Positions 53,083 to 64,000 of a DNA stretch of 64,000 nt are shown piece after piece. The position numbers were made by a program, and so were the translations under genes. The notes beneath the pieces were generated by a model, which saw only the letters and a list, made by a program, of their open reading frames with translations, was not told the DNA's origin and searched no databases. Each line of letters starts with the position of its first letter. Position 1 is the stretch's first letter. The stretch is taken from assembly GCA_039090855.1 (NCBI GenBank), contig CM076997.1, forward strand, positions 160,052,709 through 160,116,708. Direction: 5' to 3'. Source of the stretch: Macrothele yani (Eukaryota > Arthropoda > Arachnida > Araneae > Macrothelidae).

Positions 53083-53388
53083 GTGTGCTTCTCAGGGTCC
53101 GACTATATCATCTTCTGCAGCCACCCCTCAGTTGTTTCCTCAGCATCTCCTCCACCTGCTTCGGCTTCATCGCCTGCAACTCCTAGTGATCCCTTCTCCG
53201 AGTCCATTGATCCATTGTCTCCTCTTCAGCCTTCCTCTTATGGTACTTCTCGGAAACGCCGCCGTAAGCACCGCCGCCGTGCTGCACTTTCCAATGAGTC
53301 TCCTTTGCCAAGTGACTACGCCTCTTATAATGATTTCCTGCGTGCCCGTGCCCGTTGGAATAAGCGTCACACATTTCGTGATTTGTAA
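53083..53388 (+). pseudogene. C-terminal part of the gag-like ORF
   Basis: The frame ends with SSYGTSRKRRRKHRRRAALS and then DYASYNDFLRARARWNKRHT before the stop. The very basic block fits nucleic-acid binding. Overlapping frames (52544-53461, 52803-53186) are Ser/Pro-rich shadows or frameshifted continuations. I cannot choose between them with certainty. Confidence 0.4.
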
Positions 53389-53471
53389 TCCATGTACTTT
53401 ACTCACAATTTTATCTGTTTCTCTTCATTGTATATATCCGCGACTTCTATGTATCCTTTAGTTTTCCCAAT

Positions 53472-53690
53472 AATGCGAAACGGTTCCGGAGGTATACTGA
53501 ACCAATTCTGTTAAATATCATTGAAATGGGGTCAAAGCTCATGACACAGGAGCGAGATTTATTCCATAACCATTATCCTCATAACTTGAGTAATAACTTG
53601 AGTAATGATTTCTGGTATGTTGGAAAGCGTATTATAATCAATGCATTGCATGATTTTACTAACTTGTTTCTAATCGCGTTTCTGAAAAAC
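53472..53690 (-). repeat. Satellite family 2, left-hand part of the split copy
   Basis: It continues the family after the insertion (CGGTTCCGGAGGTATACTGA, then TTATTCCATAACCATTATCC) and reaches the family's other end (GCATGATTTTACTAACTTG), which matches 42858-42890 inverted. ATAACTTGAGTA is duplicated at about 53582 and 53594. Confidence 0.8.
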
Positions 53691-54430
53691 ACTTGAATTC
53701 ACTAACAGTTTTCTTACCTAAATGTGTACAGTAATTTGTCAGTTCATCGACGTAATGCGGCATCAAAACGACAAAACTACGGTAACTTGAACATATAAAG
53801 CAACAACATAAAGAAACACCTCAGGAACACCTCAAGCGATAAGAACTTCAGTACAAGAAACACCTTTGAAAGGGACACTTCAGAGGGTGTGCCATCATCT
53901 TTGAGTATGTTTTTACATTAACTATATTTGTGTCAATCTCATAAATAATATATTGTCGCTTCATTACTACATTTGTCATAAAATTGTTCGGTCCATTCGC
54001 CCAGCATGTGACAACGAGTATATCTGTTACCCAGATGTGCCATCGAATAATATACTTTCAGTTGATTCTATAAATAAATGAGTATGTATGGAGTTCAAGT
54101 ATTCCAAATTTTCGTTCTCAAGAATGATCGCCCACTGTATCCTCTCCTTGCATCCAAAATGGTAACAGTCCCCTCAAACTTATCAACTAACCTCAACACT
54201 GTCTTCTTAATTGGTCCATCACGCACATTGGAACCTTAAAGGCATTTTCTTTGGGTAGTAAAAATAGTATTGCTACTGGTGTAATATATTGCTTCACAAT
54301 GAACAAACACTTTAGAAGACAGGTAGCTTTCAGCATTATCTGAAACCAAAATGACAACTTAGATGCTGTTTGTGTTTGTGACTGCTGAGTTATGATGCTG
54401 GTTCTTCTGGCTCCCTAATCTGGTGCGGTA
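53691..54430. other. Non-coding stretch
   Basis: Nothing recognised. Confidence 0.45.
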
Positions 54431-54769
54431 CACTCTAAAAACATTTGCGATAAGTTTCGCCAAAAAAGTGGTACCACACTAGCTGCGGCACTATTTGAGA
54501 ACAGACACACCTTTGAGAGGTGCAAACAAAACCAACAACATAGTTCATCCTTACACCACGTTGTAGTGGAGAAAGGATGAACCATAGAATGAAAAAAAAA
54601 TATGGTTGCTGAATCAACATGGTTCATCCTTGCACCATAACGTGGTGCAAATTTGCCCCATGTTTTTAGTTTTGTTTGCACCACACAATAGTGTATCATT
54701 TCTGAGAAAGAGCTGCAGCTAGTGTGGTACCACTTTTTGGTGTAACCTACCACGAAATCTTTAGCAGTG
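54431..54769. mobile_element. Hairpin MITE with TA flanks
   Basis: The 339-bp element lies between TA dinucleotides. It has inverted arms of about 100 bp sharing CAAAAAAGTGGTACCACACT, AGCTGC and GGTGCAAACAAAAC. The middle has a second nested inverted pair around GGTTCATCCTTGCACCA. A related copy is at 60426. There is no ORF. The TA target and terminal CACT suggest mobilisation by a Tc1/mariner-type transposase. Confidence 0.75.
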
Positions 54770-55039
54770 TAGTCATGCGAATGAGAGTTGAGCTAAATCA
54801 TGATGGTAATGTTAGTTCAATTATGTGGCAAGTGTACTGTGTCGTAAACGTCATAAATTATGTTTCTACATGTTTAGATTAAAAATTTCTTATGAAGTGC
54901 GAGCTTTGTCATTTCTTTATGTTACAGGAGGAATTGTACTTAGAGAACAGAATGCATGGGATACCTAGTTCCTAGGCAAGGTGACGCTTTAACCTCTCTT
55001 GTTGGTAGACGAATCCACCGCTTGGAAGGTGTATATGAA

Positions 55040-55316
55040 CATCCCTGAATTTGTATGACAGATAATCCCGTATGGTATAAGGACATCATTGAATATGTGT
55101 GACAGCTAATACCGTATGGTATAAGAACATCACTGAATTCGTATGACAGCTAATACGTATCGTATGAGAACATCACTGAACTTGTATGACAGCCTATACC
55201 GTATGGTATAAGAACATCACTGAATATGTGTGACATCTAATACCGTATGGTATAAAAACATCACTGAATATGTGTGACAGCTAATACCGTATGGTATAAG
55301 AACATCACTGAATTTA
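55040..55316 (+). repeat. ~46-bp minisatellite
   Basis: About six units are built on GTGTGACAGCTAATACCGTA followed by TGGTATAAGAACATCACTGAA. Several units are identical over 40 bases. Each unit contains the small palindrome TACCGTATGGTA. Confidence 0.88.
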
Positions 55317-55900
55317 CGTAGACCGTAATTCGAGTTATTTTAGATAAACATCGTGAGTTAACAGAGTTTGAAAGAAAAATGATCGAAAGTCCGACGTATG
55401 GGTCCCTCTATCGCGAAGGTGGTACAAGAATGGTAGTATCCCCGTTCGAGTGCATCAAGAGCGAATCGGGAATACGTCATTTTCCGACTAACATCGCATC
55501 GTGGACAGCGCTGTGGGTACATAAATATGGTGGTAGAACTTGACCGTCGACGTTTGTCTCGCATAGTGCAACAACCGGAATATACTGAAAAGTTTCAATC
55601 TTGTTCCGTTTCACAGGCGCACGAGTGTTTGACTCAACACTTTTAAAGACGTAGATTGCCACAACAATCTACTTAACCTCAAGATCCCAAACCGGACACC
55701 AGCACTCAAAACCCCACCTCGTGAAACCAGATCGAAAACGCAAAGACTGAGAGATCCGTTCACCCAGAACCGGGACTAGCTTGGTCCTTTATTAGTTCAA
55801 ACAAATACAGTTGCACTTTTCTGCAACTAAACGAACAGACTAAACAATCAAAATGGAAACACTAACATAACTAGGCTTTCCTTGAAATTGAAGGACAATG
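55317..55900. other. Non-coding stretch
   Basis: Nothing recognised with confidence. Confidence 0.45.
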
Positions 55901-55912
55901 CATCGAAGAAGT

Positions 55913-56430
55913 TAATGGCAAAAACGGCTTTTAGAGAGAATCAAAGACTACTGACAGCCAAAAATATAGATCTAAAACTGAGGAAGAGAATTTTAAAGGC
56001 ATATGTTTAGCCAGTAGCTCTCTACTGAGACATGGACATTGACCAAGAGGAAAGTGAAAATGCTGGAGGCATTTGAGATGTGGAGCTATAGAAGAATGGA
56101 GCTGGCTTGATAGAAAGACTAATGAGGAGGTTCTGGAGAGAGTGGAAGAACCCAGGAATCTGATCAAGATGTTAAAAAGAAGAAGAATTTTATGGATGGG
56201 ACACACGTTGCGCCATGGAGGCCCGATTCTGAAAATTATGGAAGACAAATTTCATAGGCTAGAGAGGAAGAGGACTGCCAAGGAATAGGTTTGTGGCACA
56301 ATTACCTCAAGACACCAATACCAGGACATACTATGACTTGAAGGGAAGGGCGGAGAATAGTTAGGAATGGATAGACGGAGTACATCTACTGAACAACCAG
56401 TCCTTGGACTGAGTAGCCAAGATGTGAAGA
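55913..56430 (+). pseudogene. 3' fragment of a second LINE family (RT C-terminal region)
   Basis: Reading across frames gives NQRLLTAKNIDLKLRKRILK, then LEERLMRRFWRE-like text and the 71-residue frame 56073-56288 with EWSWLDRKTNEEVLERVEEP and ILWMGHTLRHGGPI. In other LINEs these blocks follow a YGCETW motif, seen here only as degenerate LY-stop-DMDID. It differs clearly from the RTE-like copies (GHTARRTDHRW), so it is a separate family. The RT catalytic core is not present. Confidence 0.7.
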
Positions 56431-56479
56431 ACATAATTATTGCATTGATAACCAGTAAACAAAGTTAGATATTACTCAA

Positions 56480-57275
56480 CAAACCGGAAAGCCACAGGAA
56501 CACAAACCACCGTCGACTTCAACTGTGGAGGTCCAAAAAAGTCTCCACCAAGACTATCAGGCGAATATTAGGCGCAATAGGTTATGGAAGCCACCTACCC
56601 TCCAGAGTCCTATTGCTAAAACCACATCTCCGAAATGTATGCCTCAACTGGGCTAAAGAACACCGACACTAGACCTTGAATGATTGAAAATGCGTCTTCT
56701 GGTCCGATGCGTTCCGTTTCCAGTGATTTTGGGCACACGGGAGGGCGCAGATATGTCGAAAAGCTCACGAAGCGATGGACTCGGTATATCAACATGGGAT
56801 TGTTCATGCTGGATAATGATCTGGGGTATACTCAACTGGTACACGTTGATACCTCTGGTACGTCTAAATGCATCTCTTAATGGTCCATGTTTAGTGCCCT
56901 ACAGAACATTTGCATCCACCCAAGGTCCCCACAGGGTAATGGGCACAGAACAATACGCCCACCCATAGAGCTATGGCAACTAAAACATGGTTAGAAGAGC
57001 ATTCTGTAGAAATTGTAAGCCTGAAATGGCGTTCCATTTCACCGGATATGAACCCTTTGAAAATCATTGGGATGCTGCGGAAAGATCCATTCGTATTTCG
57101 GATCCTCCACTCAGGAATACGACGTAATTATTGACAGAGGTGCAGCAAACATGGATGGACATACCTAAAGAAGGCTTTCGTGACTTAGAGGACTCAAGAC
57201 CCTGTCGCGTGACAGCCGTTATCCGGTCAAAGGTGGGTCTACCCGTGGAGTCGGTATCCGATGATTTCTATTCAC
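56480..57275 (+). pseudogene. Tc1-type transposase remnant, fifth family
   Basis: Broken frames include LEVQKSLHQDYQANIRRNRL-like text near 56530, a long out-of-frame middle, NHWDAAERSIRISDPPLR near 57065 (the block containing the catalytic Glu) and LTEVQQTWMDIPKEGFRDLE (57131) followed by RVTAVIRSKVG, a typical Tc1 C-terminus. The second catalytic Asp region is replaced by stops and changes near 56945-56960. Confidence 0.7.
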
Positions 57276-60144
57276 TCGTAGTACAAAGTAACGGTAAGGG
57301 TAATTGCACCTATTGCACCTATGTTGTCTGGAAAATGAACCCGTAGCTCTGATTGAATTAAAGTACCTCAGCTATAGACTCAACTGCTGTTTCTTTTCCG
57401 CTCGTAAACAGGGATTTCAATTTTCCTTTTTAGAACTGAGAGCGTAACACTCTCCTTATGATAGATGAAACTTTTCACCGGCTTTCGTATATGCCTTGGA
57501 ACAAATTATGAGTGGAAATCTTGAACCCATAATGCTTTGAGTCTTTAGGTGAAAACGGGTTTGTCTTAAATATTTATTCCATCTGTTTCCACGTCAGATG
57601 GGAGAGCTGAAAATTTCTGGAAGCTGATATGATGCTTGGTTGCATGACAAATTCGTGTTTTCTCCATTTTCAACAAACGTCGGATAGAAAATATTTCTGC
57701 TAGAAGCAAATTCTCTACTGAAATGATTTCTTCTTACGTCATCTTGTTAAAGAAACCTAGGCAGCGTCTCTTTTGAAAAAAAAAAGGAATGCTTTAGTGA
57801 CGCTTTGCTGTTTCTTTTTCGTCTTGAATACTATACTCTGCATTTCATCTGTGTTTCAGAAATAGTCGAAACGACTTAGTCGCTTGGTGGATTTGAGGTC
57901 TAAAATGCGAGTAAGAAATATATATTGTTTTCGTACTTACAAAACGCGTTCTCTCTTTGTGCTTTAGAGTTAGTGTTCCTAAAGAAGGAATGTACGATTC
58001 TCCTTTCTACTGATTTCTTTTTATGAAGAGCGTTCAGCCCCTATGCTACGAAAATCAAGTGTTTTAATTTTATGCTTTCCTTTGTTCTCAAAAGGGACAT
58101 TTTTGCGTACGATTACAAAAAATAATACATTATGTCATCATTTTCAATGATGACATAATAGTTTTCTCCATTTTCTGTTTTTTCTCACTTTTAACTTCTG
58201 TGTAACGTCTCTTTATGTAAGAGTATTTTTCGGGGATTATTTTCGGCACATATCATACATTTACTTTTTCCATTAACATTGATTCAACCTTTTGTACCGT
58301 AGATTTTTGAGTTGTGTAACTAACACATTTTTCTCCAAACTCGTATGTGCTTGGTTTTCAAAGTAACATTATATTTCTGTTACTTCTTTGCTTATATTTC
58401 CGGTGATTTAATTGATATTCTATCAGCGTTTTCAGTACCTCTTTTTTTATTCCTATATAACAGTTTTTTCCTGCATCGGTACCATTTCATTGATATCTTG
58501 AACGCCGATGTTCTGTTTACAGGACTGGATTCTTCCCAAATTTTGTGATCATCTGCTTTATATTTTCAATCTTCCCATTTTTAAAATAGCTTTTTAGCTT
58601 CTCGGCATCCTCAGTGAAATTTTTTAAACACAAAATAACACGGAAATGCTTTCGTTTCGGTTTTATTCGTACAATTATAACATGGATTTAATTGAAGCCT
58701 TAGCATAGTTATTGTCTACGTATTTATGACAATAACGGTGTATTTCATTTTCAATCGGAAAATCATCTCAGAATCCAACGAACATTGTAATATGTTATGT
58801 AAAAGATCACACGGACCCAAGTCTAAAGAAATATTTACGTTCTGAATTCAAATTATGATATTGTTCGATTTTCTAGCTCTATTGGAATTTCTAACCCTAA
58901 TAAAGAAAAAAAATCCGCATTTCAACCAGATGGAATAAATTTCCCGAAATAAAACACATTTTTGTGTGATAAATTAGTGAATGATAAGAAGTGGGCGTCG
59001 TTTGCTAATCGTATAAAGCATGAAGATTGTAAAATAAAATTTGACGATTTCGTAAAAGCAGATTTGATTTTACATTCTGTAGTGAAAGCATTTACGGATG
59101 TCGAACTCTATAGAATGTCAAAATAATTATCGATCAAGTGATTGTGTTGATACACTGCAGCACTAAAAATCTGATTTTTTTGGCCTTAATGTATTATTAG
59201 CATGGGTAAAGGTTCTGACTTGTTTTCAGTTGAGACAGTTGCTCTTAAAGGTCAATCAGCTCTGTCTCCTGGTGTCACTTTCTTGCATATCATTGATCTG
59301 TACTCTATTTTGATTGACGCAATTTTCAGTTTTCCTGACGGAAGCTCGCTTCATGCATGTCATGTACCGGATTACTGACGAAGATTAACAGTTGCTAGCA
59401 ACAGTGCTGTAAGGCTCTTAAACATTTACGTTAAAGGCATTAGTGGTTGCCGTCTATGTTTCTTGTTCTTGCAAAATCCATCTCAGTTCTTGCAAAATCT
59501 GATGATCTATTGTCAAGTCAATGAATAAGTAAAAACTTGTTTTACCGGGAGATCACATAAAACGACACTTCCATCGCTCAAAGGAAAAGAAAGCAAGAAG
59601 GAAAATAAATAAAAGAAAACCAGAAAGAAAGTATGGCTTTCTTTCTTCAGAATATTGCTCTTGGGTTTTACATGGTCCAGATGTTTGCTTTCACTTTGAA
59701 ATATTCATTCAAAGGGCTAAAATTTATGAGCTACACGTATTGCTTTTCTTTCCTTTTATAATAGCATTTCATTTTGAATAAAGTTTAGTCTACCTAGGAT
59801 TTTATAAAACACTTCTAGATAATTTTCAGAGTAACAACTAGACTGAAAAATAATCATTCTCTTAATAATTAACTACAGGCCTTTTCATATAGAAAGGAAT
59901 TCTTGTTTTTTATAGGAAATCAATCTTCTGTTGCATTAGAGATCTATGAAACTTGTCACTCCTCATTTAGCTGTTTGCAGCCCTATAGTAACTAGTCACT
60001 CAAAACCTGTAATATAATCTAATCAGCTGCGGAATGGTGCACAGACTTATTCGTAACTCACTCATTCTTATCGCACAAAAAAAGGGGAATATCGCGCAAG
60101 AAAGATTTTCTATGATTTTCTATGAGAACAAAACAGGGCTAAGA
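57276..60144. other. Long AT-rich stretch without recognisable genes
   Basis: No family recognised in any frame. A small hairpin is at about 58132-58168 (TTATGTCATCATTTTCAATG with the inverted TGATGACATAA). Confidence 0.5.
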
Positions 60145-60423
60145 GACTGTTTTCTACGCTTTCCAACCGGAGGTTGAAGAAGCGTATATGCTCCAGCTTT
60201 GTCCGTCCGTCTCTCCACACGATAACTCGCGTAAAAATGGATCGATTTCGATGAAATTTTAGCATGTGGTAGGGTACAACCTGGGGACGAACCCCATTAA
60301 AAATGGATGAAATCGGGTCAAAGGTCAGGATATAGGAGAGAGATCCCTTCCATCGCCCTTATGCGCCATAACGTACGAAAAAATGCTTCGTTCGCGACAA
60401 AACTTTATCATGTTGTTCCGGTG
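60145..60423 (-). repeat. Satellite family 2, partial copy with cap
   Basis: It starts with the inverted cap (ACGCTTTCCAACCGGAGGTT, TTTGTCCGTCCGTCTCTCCA), continues through one monomer (GTCAAAGGTCAGGATATAGG), and is cut at GTTGTTCCGGTGG by the MITE copy. Confidence 0.8.
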
Positions 60424-60425
60424 GT

Positions 60426-60665
60426 ACATTGTTAAAAATTTAGAGGCAGGTTGCACCAAAAAGTGGTGCTACACCAGCTGCACCACTTTCTGAGAAAAGA
60501 TACACCAGTATGTGGTGCAAACAAAACCCAACTATATGGTGCAACTTTGCACCATGTTATGGAGTAAGGTTGCACTAGCAAATGGTGCAACCTTGCATTT
60601 GATTGTATTAGGTTGCACCACTATATGGTGCAACCATACACCATATTCTGGTGCAGTCTCAATAA
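60426..60665. mobile_element. Hairpin MITE, second copy, truncated
   Basis: It shares CACCAAAAAGTGGTGCTACA, CAGCTGCACCACTTTCTGAG and GGTGCAAACAAAACCC with the element at 54431. The left TA flank is present (60424-60425). The right terminus is missing. GGTTGCACCA-type words are repeated and inverted throughout. Confidence 0.7.
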
Positions 60666-60697
60666 AAATAGCTATTAGTTTGTAAAGTTAGAAAAGA

Positions 60698-62580
60698 AAC
60701 CAAGAAAGATGACACCGAATTTTCGAGTGTAATAAGCACGTCTTTTGAATCCGTTCTGAAGGAAATTAAATTTATCAAAGCTATTCAAAGTCAATGGAAC
60801 CGATATGAGAAACAATAGTATCTGACGGAAGAAAGAAGTTTTTCAATCGGGTTTTTAATTAATCAGATATTGCTGTAAACGGAATAGTGAGCTTACGCCC
60901 TCTGGTTGCAGACTTTTGCGTTAAGAAAAACATGCATTTTCATGAGAAACATTTCGCACCGGAAATGCTCTCCAACACAGAAATAGTTTTTCAAATCGGA
61001 CTCTTAGAAGCAGAGTATCGACAAAAATAAGATGTGACTTTGCGTCCTCTGGTGGGAAAACCATGCAACATTTTAGGAAGAAAGTATTTTCAAAAGGTTT
61101 TTCAATATGAGCGGTATCGGTCCAAGTAAAAAAAAAATTAGTCGAGTTTTCAGGAGCCCAGATTTTGCAACAATTACATCAGAAGCAGAAATTAACACTT
61201 ATGCTCCCTGGTAACCAAACCATTATTTACAAACATTAGAAATTATATGAAAAATATTTTCACCAGGTGTTGTATGCGACACAAGAAGAAATTTTCAAAT
61301 CGGAGTTTTAGAAGCAGAAATATCGCAGAAAACGCAATTTATCTTTGTGTTTCCTAGCGGAACGTCTACGATTTACTTAAAAATTTTGGATTTATAGGAA
61401 AAACATTTCGCATCGGAAACACTATGCAACAAAGAATGAATTTTTCAAATCGGACTCCTAGAAGTAGAGATATTGACAAAAAAAGGATGTTCATCTACGC
61501 CCTCTGGCGTACAAACCATGCATTATTTCAAGAAGAAAATGTTCCTATAAGGTTTGTCGATCTGAGTAATATCGGTCAACAAACGACTTTTTTTTCAATC
61601 GAGATTTCAAAATCTCATATTTTGCGGCAAATATATCAGAAGCGGAAATTAAGACTTACGCCCCCTGGTAGGCAAACCATATTTTTACAAAAATTAGAAA
61701 TTATGTGCAAACGATTTCCCACCAAGAGCTGTATCCGGCGCAGAAAGAATTTTTCAAATCGGAGATTTAGAAGCAGAGATATAGGGGCAAACGCAATTTA
61801 CATTGACGCCCCTAGCGGAAAGTCTAGGAATTACTTGAAAATTTTGAAATTATATGAAGAATATGTCACACTGGGAACACTATCCAACAAAGAAGGAATT
61901 TTTCAAATCGGACTCATAGAAGTAGAGATATTGACAAAAATAAGATATACATCTACGCTCCCTGGCGGAGAAACTACGGAATATTTTAAGAAGAAAATAT
62001 TCCGAAAAAGTTTATCAAGGTGAGTGGCATCAGTCCACGAAATAATTTTTTCAATCAATATTTTAGAAGCTCAGATTTATGGCAAATACCTCAGATGCAA
62101 AAATTAACACTTACGCCTCCTGGTGGCCAAAGTATTCTTTTCCAAAAATTTGAAAATATATGCAAAATGTTTTCCTTTAGGAGGTGTATCCGCTGAAGAA
62201 TTTTTTTTTTCAAATCGGAGATTTAGAAGAAGAGTTATCGGGAAAAATGTTATTTACTTTTACGCCCCCTAGCAAAAAATCTGTGCGTAATTTGAAAAAG
62301 GAACTATATCTAAAATACTCTTCGACATAAATGGAATCGAAAGATAAAATAAATTTTTCAATCGGATGTGTAGAAGCAAATATGTAGTATAAAACGTATT
62401 TTTTGAATTCGACATCATCTGCATTTACGCCCTCTAGCGGCGAAATTGTACATTGTAAAAAAAAACGAAATGAAGGATCATAATTCGCATATTTCAAGCT
62501 CCCAATGCAAAAATAATGTTTGAAATCGGACTAATAGTTGCAGAGATATGGTCTCTACAGACGGACGGACGGATGGACAA
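60698..62580 (+). repeat. Satellite family 1, array C, with both family ends
   Basis: It begins CAAGAAAGATGACACCGAAT, the inverse of the end of array B. It passes through about 1.7 kb of subunits (CGTAAGTCTTAATTTC inverted as GAAATTAAGACTTACGCCCC, TTTTTCAAATCGGA, AGAAGTAGAGATATTGACAA). It ends at the cap GGTCTCTACAGACGGACGGA near 62560. It carries the longest open frame of the family. Confidence 0.85.
61424..62023 (+). other. 199-residue open frame over satellite family 1 subunits
   Basis: The frame reads through four subunits: NFSNRTPRSRDIDKKRM, then FFSIEISKSHILRQIYQKRK, NFSNRRFRSRDIGANAIYI and IFQIGLIEVEILTKIRYTS. Each is about 50 residues and aligns with the others (hydrophobic-R/E-x-x-x-I-x-x-x-I pattern, then PxGxxT). 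Similar frames are open at 28836-29087 and 18102-18368. No known family, no signal peptide and no start context, so I do not claim a gene. Confidence 0.4.
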
Positions 62581-62625
62581 ACCGATAACATAAGTATGAT
62601 CTTTTTTTACAAAAGACCTGCTAAC

Positions 62626-63700
62626 AATGGACGAATACGCGAACATAGAATGATATTCAAAACATAGATTAAGTTAAATAGGGGAAAATGTAAAGAAAAT
62701 GTTTGTTAGAAAGAAATGTAAAAATAAAATAAGAATAAAGAAAATACTGTTTCAATCGAATTTTTAACTGCTATAGATCTGTATATTTCTTATACATACA
62801 CGAAACAGCGATATAAAAAAATAGATTAAGTCCCACATTTAAAGCAAATAGGAAAAAAAAATAGTTTAAGAGGGAAAAACATAAATTTTAAATTTTGTCA
62901 AATCCAGAGATTCAAGTCGTTAAGAAACGTTGGTTGAAATGAAAAAATTAAGTCAGAATAAAAGTATGCGACAGTTTGCAAACGTTGAAATAAAATAATG
63001 GACGAATACGCGGACATAGAATGATATTCAAAACATAGATTAAGTTAGATAGGGGAATTGAGAAGAAAACCTTCTGTCAGAAAGAAATGTAAAAATACAG
63101 TAAGAATGAAGAAAATATTATGTCAATAGAATTTTAACTACTATAGGTCTGTATATTTCTTGTACACACATAGAAAAGCGAGACAGAAAAAATATATCAA
63201 ATCTTACATTAAAAGCAAGTAAGAAAAAAATAGTTTTAGAAGGAAAAAATAAAAATCTGAAGTTTTGTCACATCTTGTAAAATAGATATCAAGTCGTTAA
63301 GAAACAAACGTATGTAGGTTCAAATCTGATTAAAAAAAGATACTGTTACGACCGAATTTAATGAATAGCTGCTATAGATCTCTATATTTCTTCATCAAAC
63401 ATGAAACAGCTATACAGGAAAACAGATTAAGTCATACATTAAAAGCAAGTAAGAAAAGTAGTTTGCATTGGAAAAAGAAATAATAATGAAGAGACGTTTG
63501 CTTGCTTGAAGCAGAAAAAATAAAGTCTCGGTAAAAGTAGTTGTTAGTTTGTAAAATTAGAAAATAAAATAATGTTGGTATATCGAGAAGTTTAACGAGT
63601 ACGCAAGCATTTAGAAAAATAAATAGATTAAGATATGCATTAAAAGGTGCATTTCACTGATTAATCATGAAGAAATAAACAAATACGAAAAAATATAAAA
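62626..63700 (+). repeat. 371-bp tandem repeat, two full units and a partial one
   Basis: AATGGACGAATACGCGAACA starts at 62626 and, with one change, at 62997 (371 bp later). The units align over their whole length, including CATAGATTAAGTTA, TGTATATTTCTT and CAAGTCGTTAAGAAAC. A third, diverged and rearranged unit follows from about 63350. AT-rich, no ORF. Confidence 0.8.
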
Positions 63701-64000
63701 ATATTTTAACTATGTATTAAAATTTGTGGCTTTGGACGGTGGAAAAAGGTACAACGTTAAAAAATGTAACAGAAAATGTCATGAACACGTAAATACATTA
63801 ATAAACAATCGTGTTTTAAGATTAGGTCTACAGCACAAAACGTTGGAAAACGTCTTTATGTTGGTACGTCCGTTGAAAATGCGTGAAGTATCCTAAAAAA
63901 AAAAAGTGTTACGTTGAAAAATTATGGATATAGAATGGGAAATTATGGGAAAAATATAAGGAATAAATTCGTTGCAAAATGATCAAGTCATTGAAAAAAA
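63701..64000. other. AT-rich window end
   Basis: Nothing recognised. Confidence 0.5.

Larger units (their letters stand above)
49997..53471 (+). mobile_element. 3.5-kb insertion with a gag-like ORF, host to three SINEs
   Basis: This segment splits a family 2 repeat. The flanks TTGCGACAAAAC (49984) and AATGCGAAAC (53472) may be a decayed target duplication. With the three SINEs and their duplications removed it is about 2.75 kb. The plus strand is pyrimidine-rich and carries broken Ser/Pro/Leu-rich frames with one CCHC motif. There is no reverse transcriptase frame. It ends about 80 bp after the stop at 53388. This could be an ORF1-only LINE derivative or a retrotransposon gag relic. Confidence 0.55.

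Noticed and set aside
61424..62023. A real 199-residue gene
   Set aside because: It lies over satellite subunits with no start context and no known family. Kept only as an observation about a conserved open frame.

Overview
This window is eukaryotic nuclear DNA from an animal, most likely an arthropod with a large, repeat-dominated genome. The evidence is the content: Ty3/gypsy and RTE-like retrotransposons, several Tc1/mariner families, a tRNA-derived SINE, no operons and AT-rich spacers. I cannot name the species. I found no convincing host protein-coding gene. Every recognisable reading frame belongs to a mobile element or its remnant.

Layout. 1-3.2 kb: AT-rich DNA with small palindromes. 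3.24-6.42 kb: near full-length RTE-like LINE (+), broken by frameshifts. 6.6-8.18 kb: decayed arthropod repeat-type gene (-), cut by the next element. 8.18-15.61 kb: complete Ty3/gypsy retrotransposon with both LTRs, a 4-bp target duplication, gag, pol with two in-frame TAA stops, and a repeat-rich third ORF. 17.9-18.4 kb: fragment of satellite family 1. 18.48-19.74 kb: Tc1-type element with D-36-E spacing. 19.79-21.41 kb: a long foldback palindrome whose left arm carries a 560-bp mini LTR element with a tRNA-like Pol III promoter in its LTR. 22.52-24.41 kb: a second foldback whose arms are tandem ~120-bp subrepeats. 24.43-27.63 kb: second copy of the LINE (-), inserted in satellite family 1, which continues to 29.8 kb. 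29.9-32 kb: gag-like fragments and a dead mariner. 32-36 kb: nothing recognised. 36-40 kb: SINE, 50-bp minisatellite, Tc1-type element, hairpin, and an 87-bp minisatellite grown from a transposase gene. 40.3-41.35 kb: pogo/Tigger remnant. 42.86-43.58 kb: satellite family 2. 43.69-49.39 kb: four Tc1-type elements, two of them fused. 49.5-53.7 kb: a family 2 element split by a 3.5-kb insertion with a CCHC gag-like ORF and three young SINEs. 54.4-57.3 kb: hairpin MITE, 46-bp minisatellite, fragments of another LINE and another Tc1. 60.1-62.6 kb: family 2, MITE and family 1 again. 62.6-63.7 kb: 371-bp tandem repeat.

How the parts relate. The autonomous gypsy and the small tRNA-bearing element share termini (TGTRACG...TTATA), the 12-nt primer-binding site TGGCGCCCGAAC and 4-bp target duplications, so the small element could use gypsy-type proteins in trans. 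Nested insertions give relative ages: SINEs inside a gag-like element inside family 2; LINE copy 2 inside satellite family 1; the mini LTR element inside a foldback; a SINE inside a Tc1 element.

The most novel feature is the mini LTR element at 19820-20379. It looks like a TRIM whose LTR contains a 73-nt tRNA-like gene with intact A and B boxes. Its 5' LTR has been rebuilt into a perfect-length 136-bp palindrome centred on the anticodon loop, so both outer ends are copies of the same LTR end.
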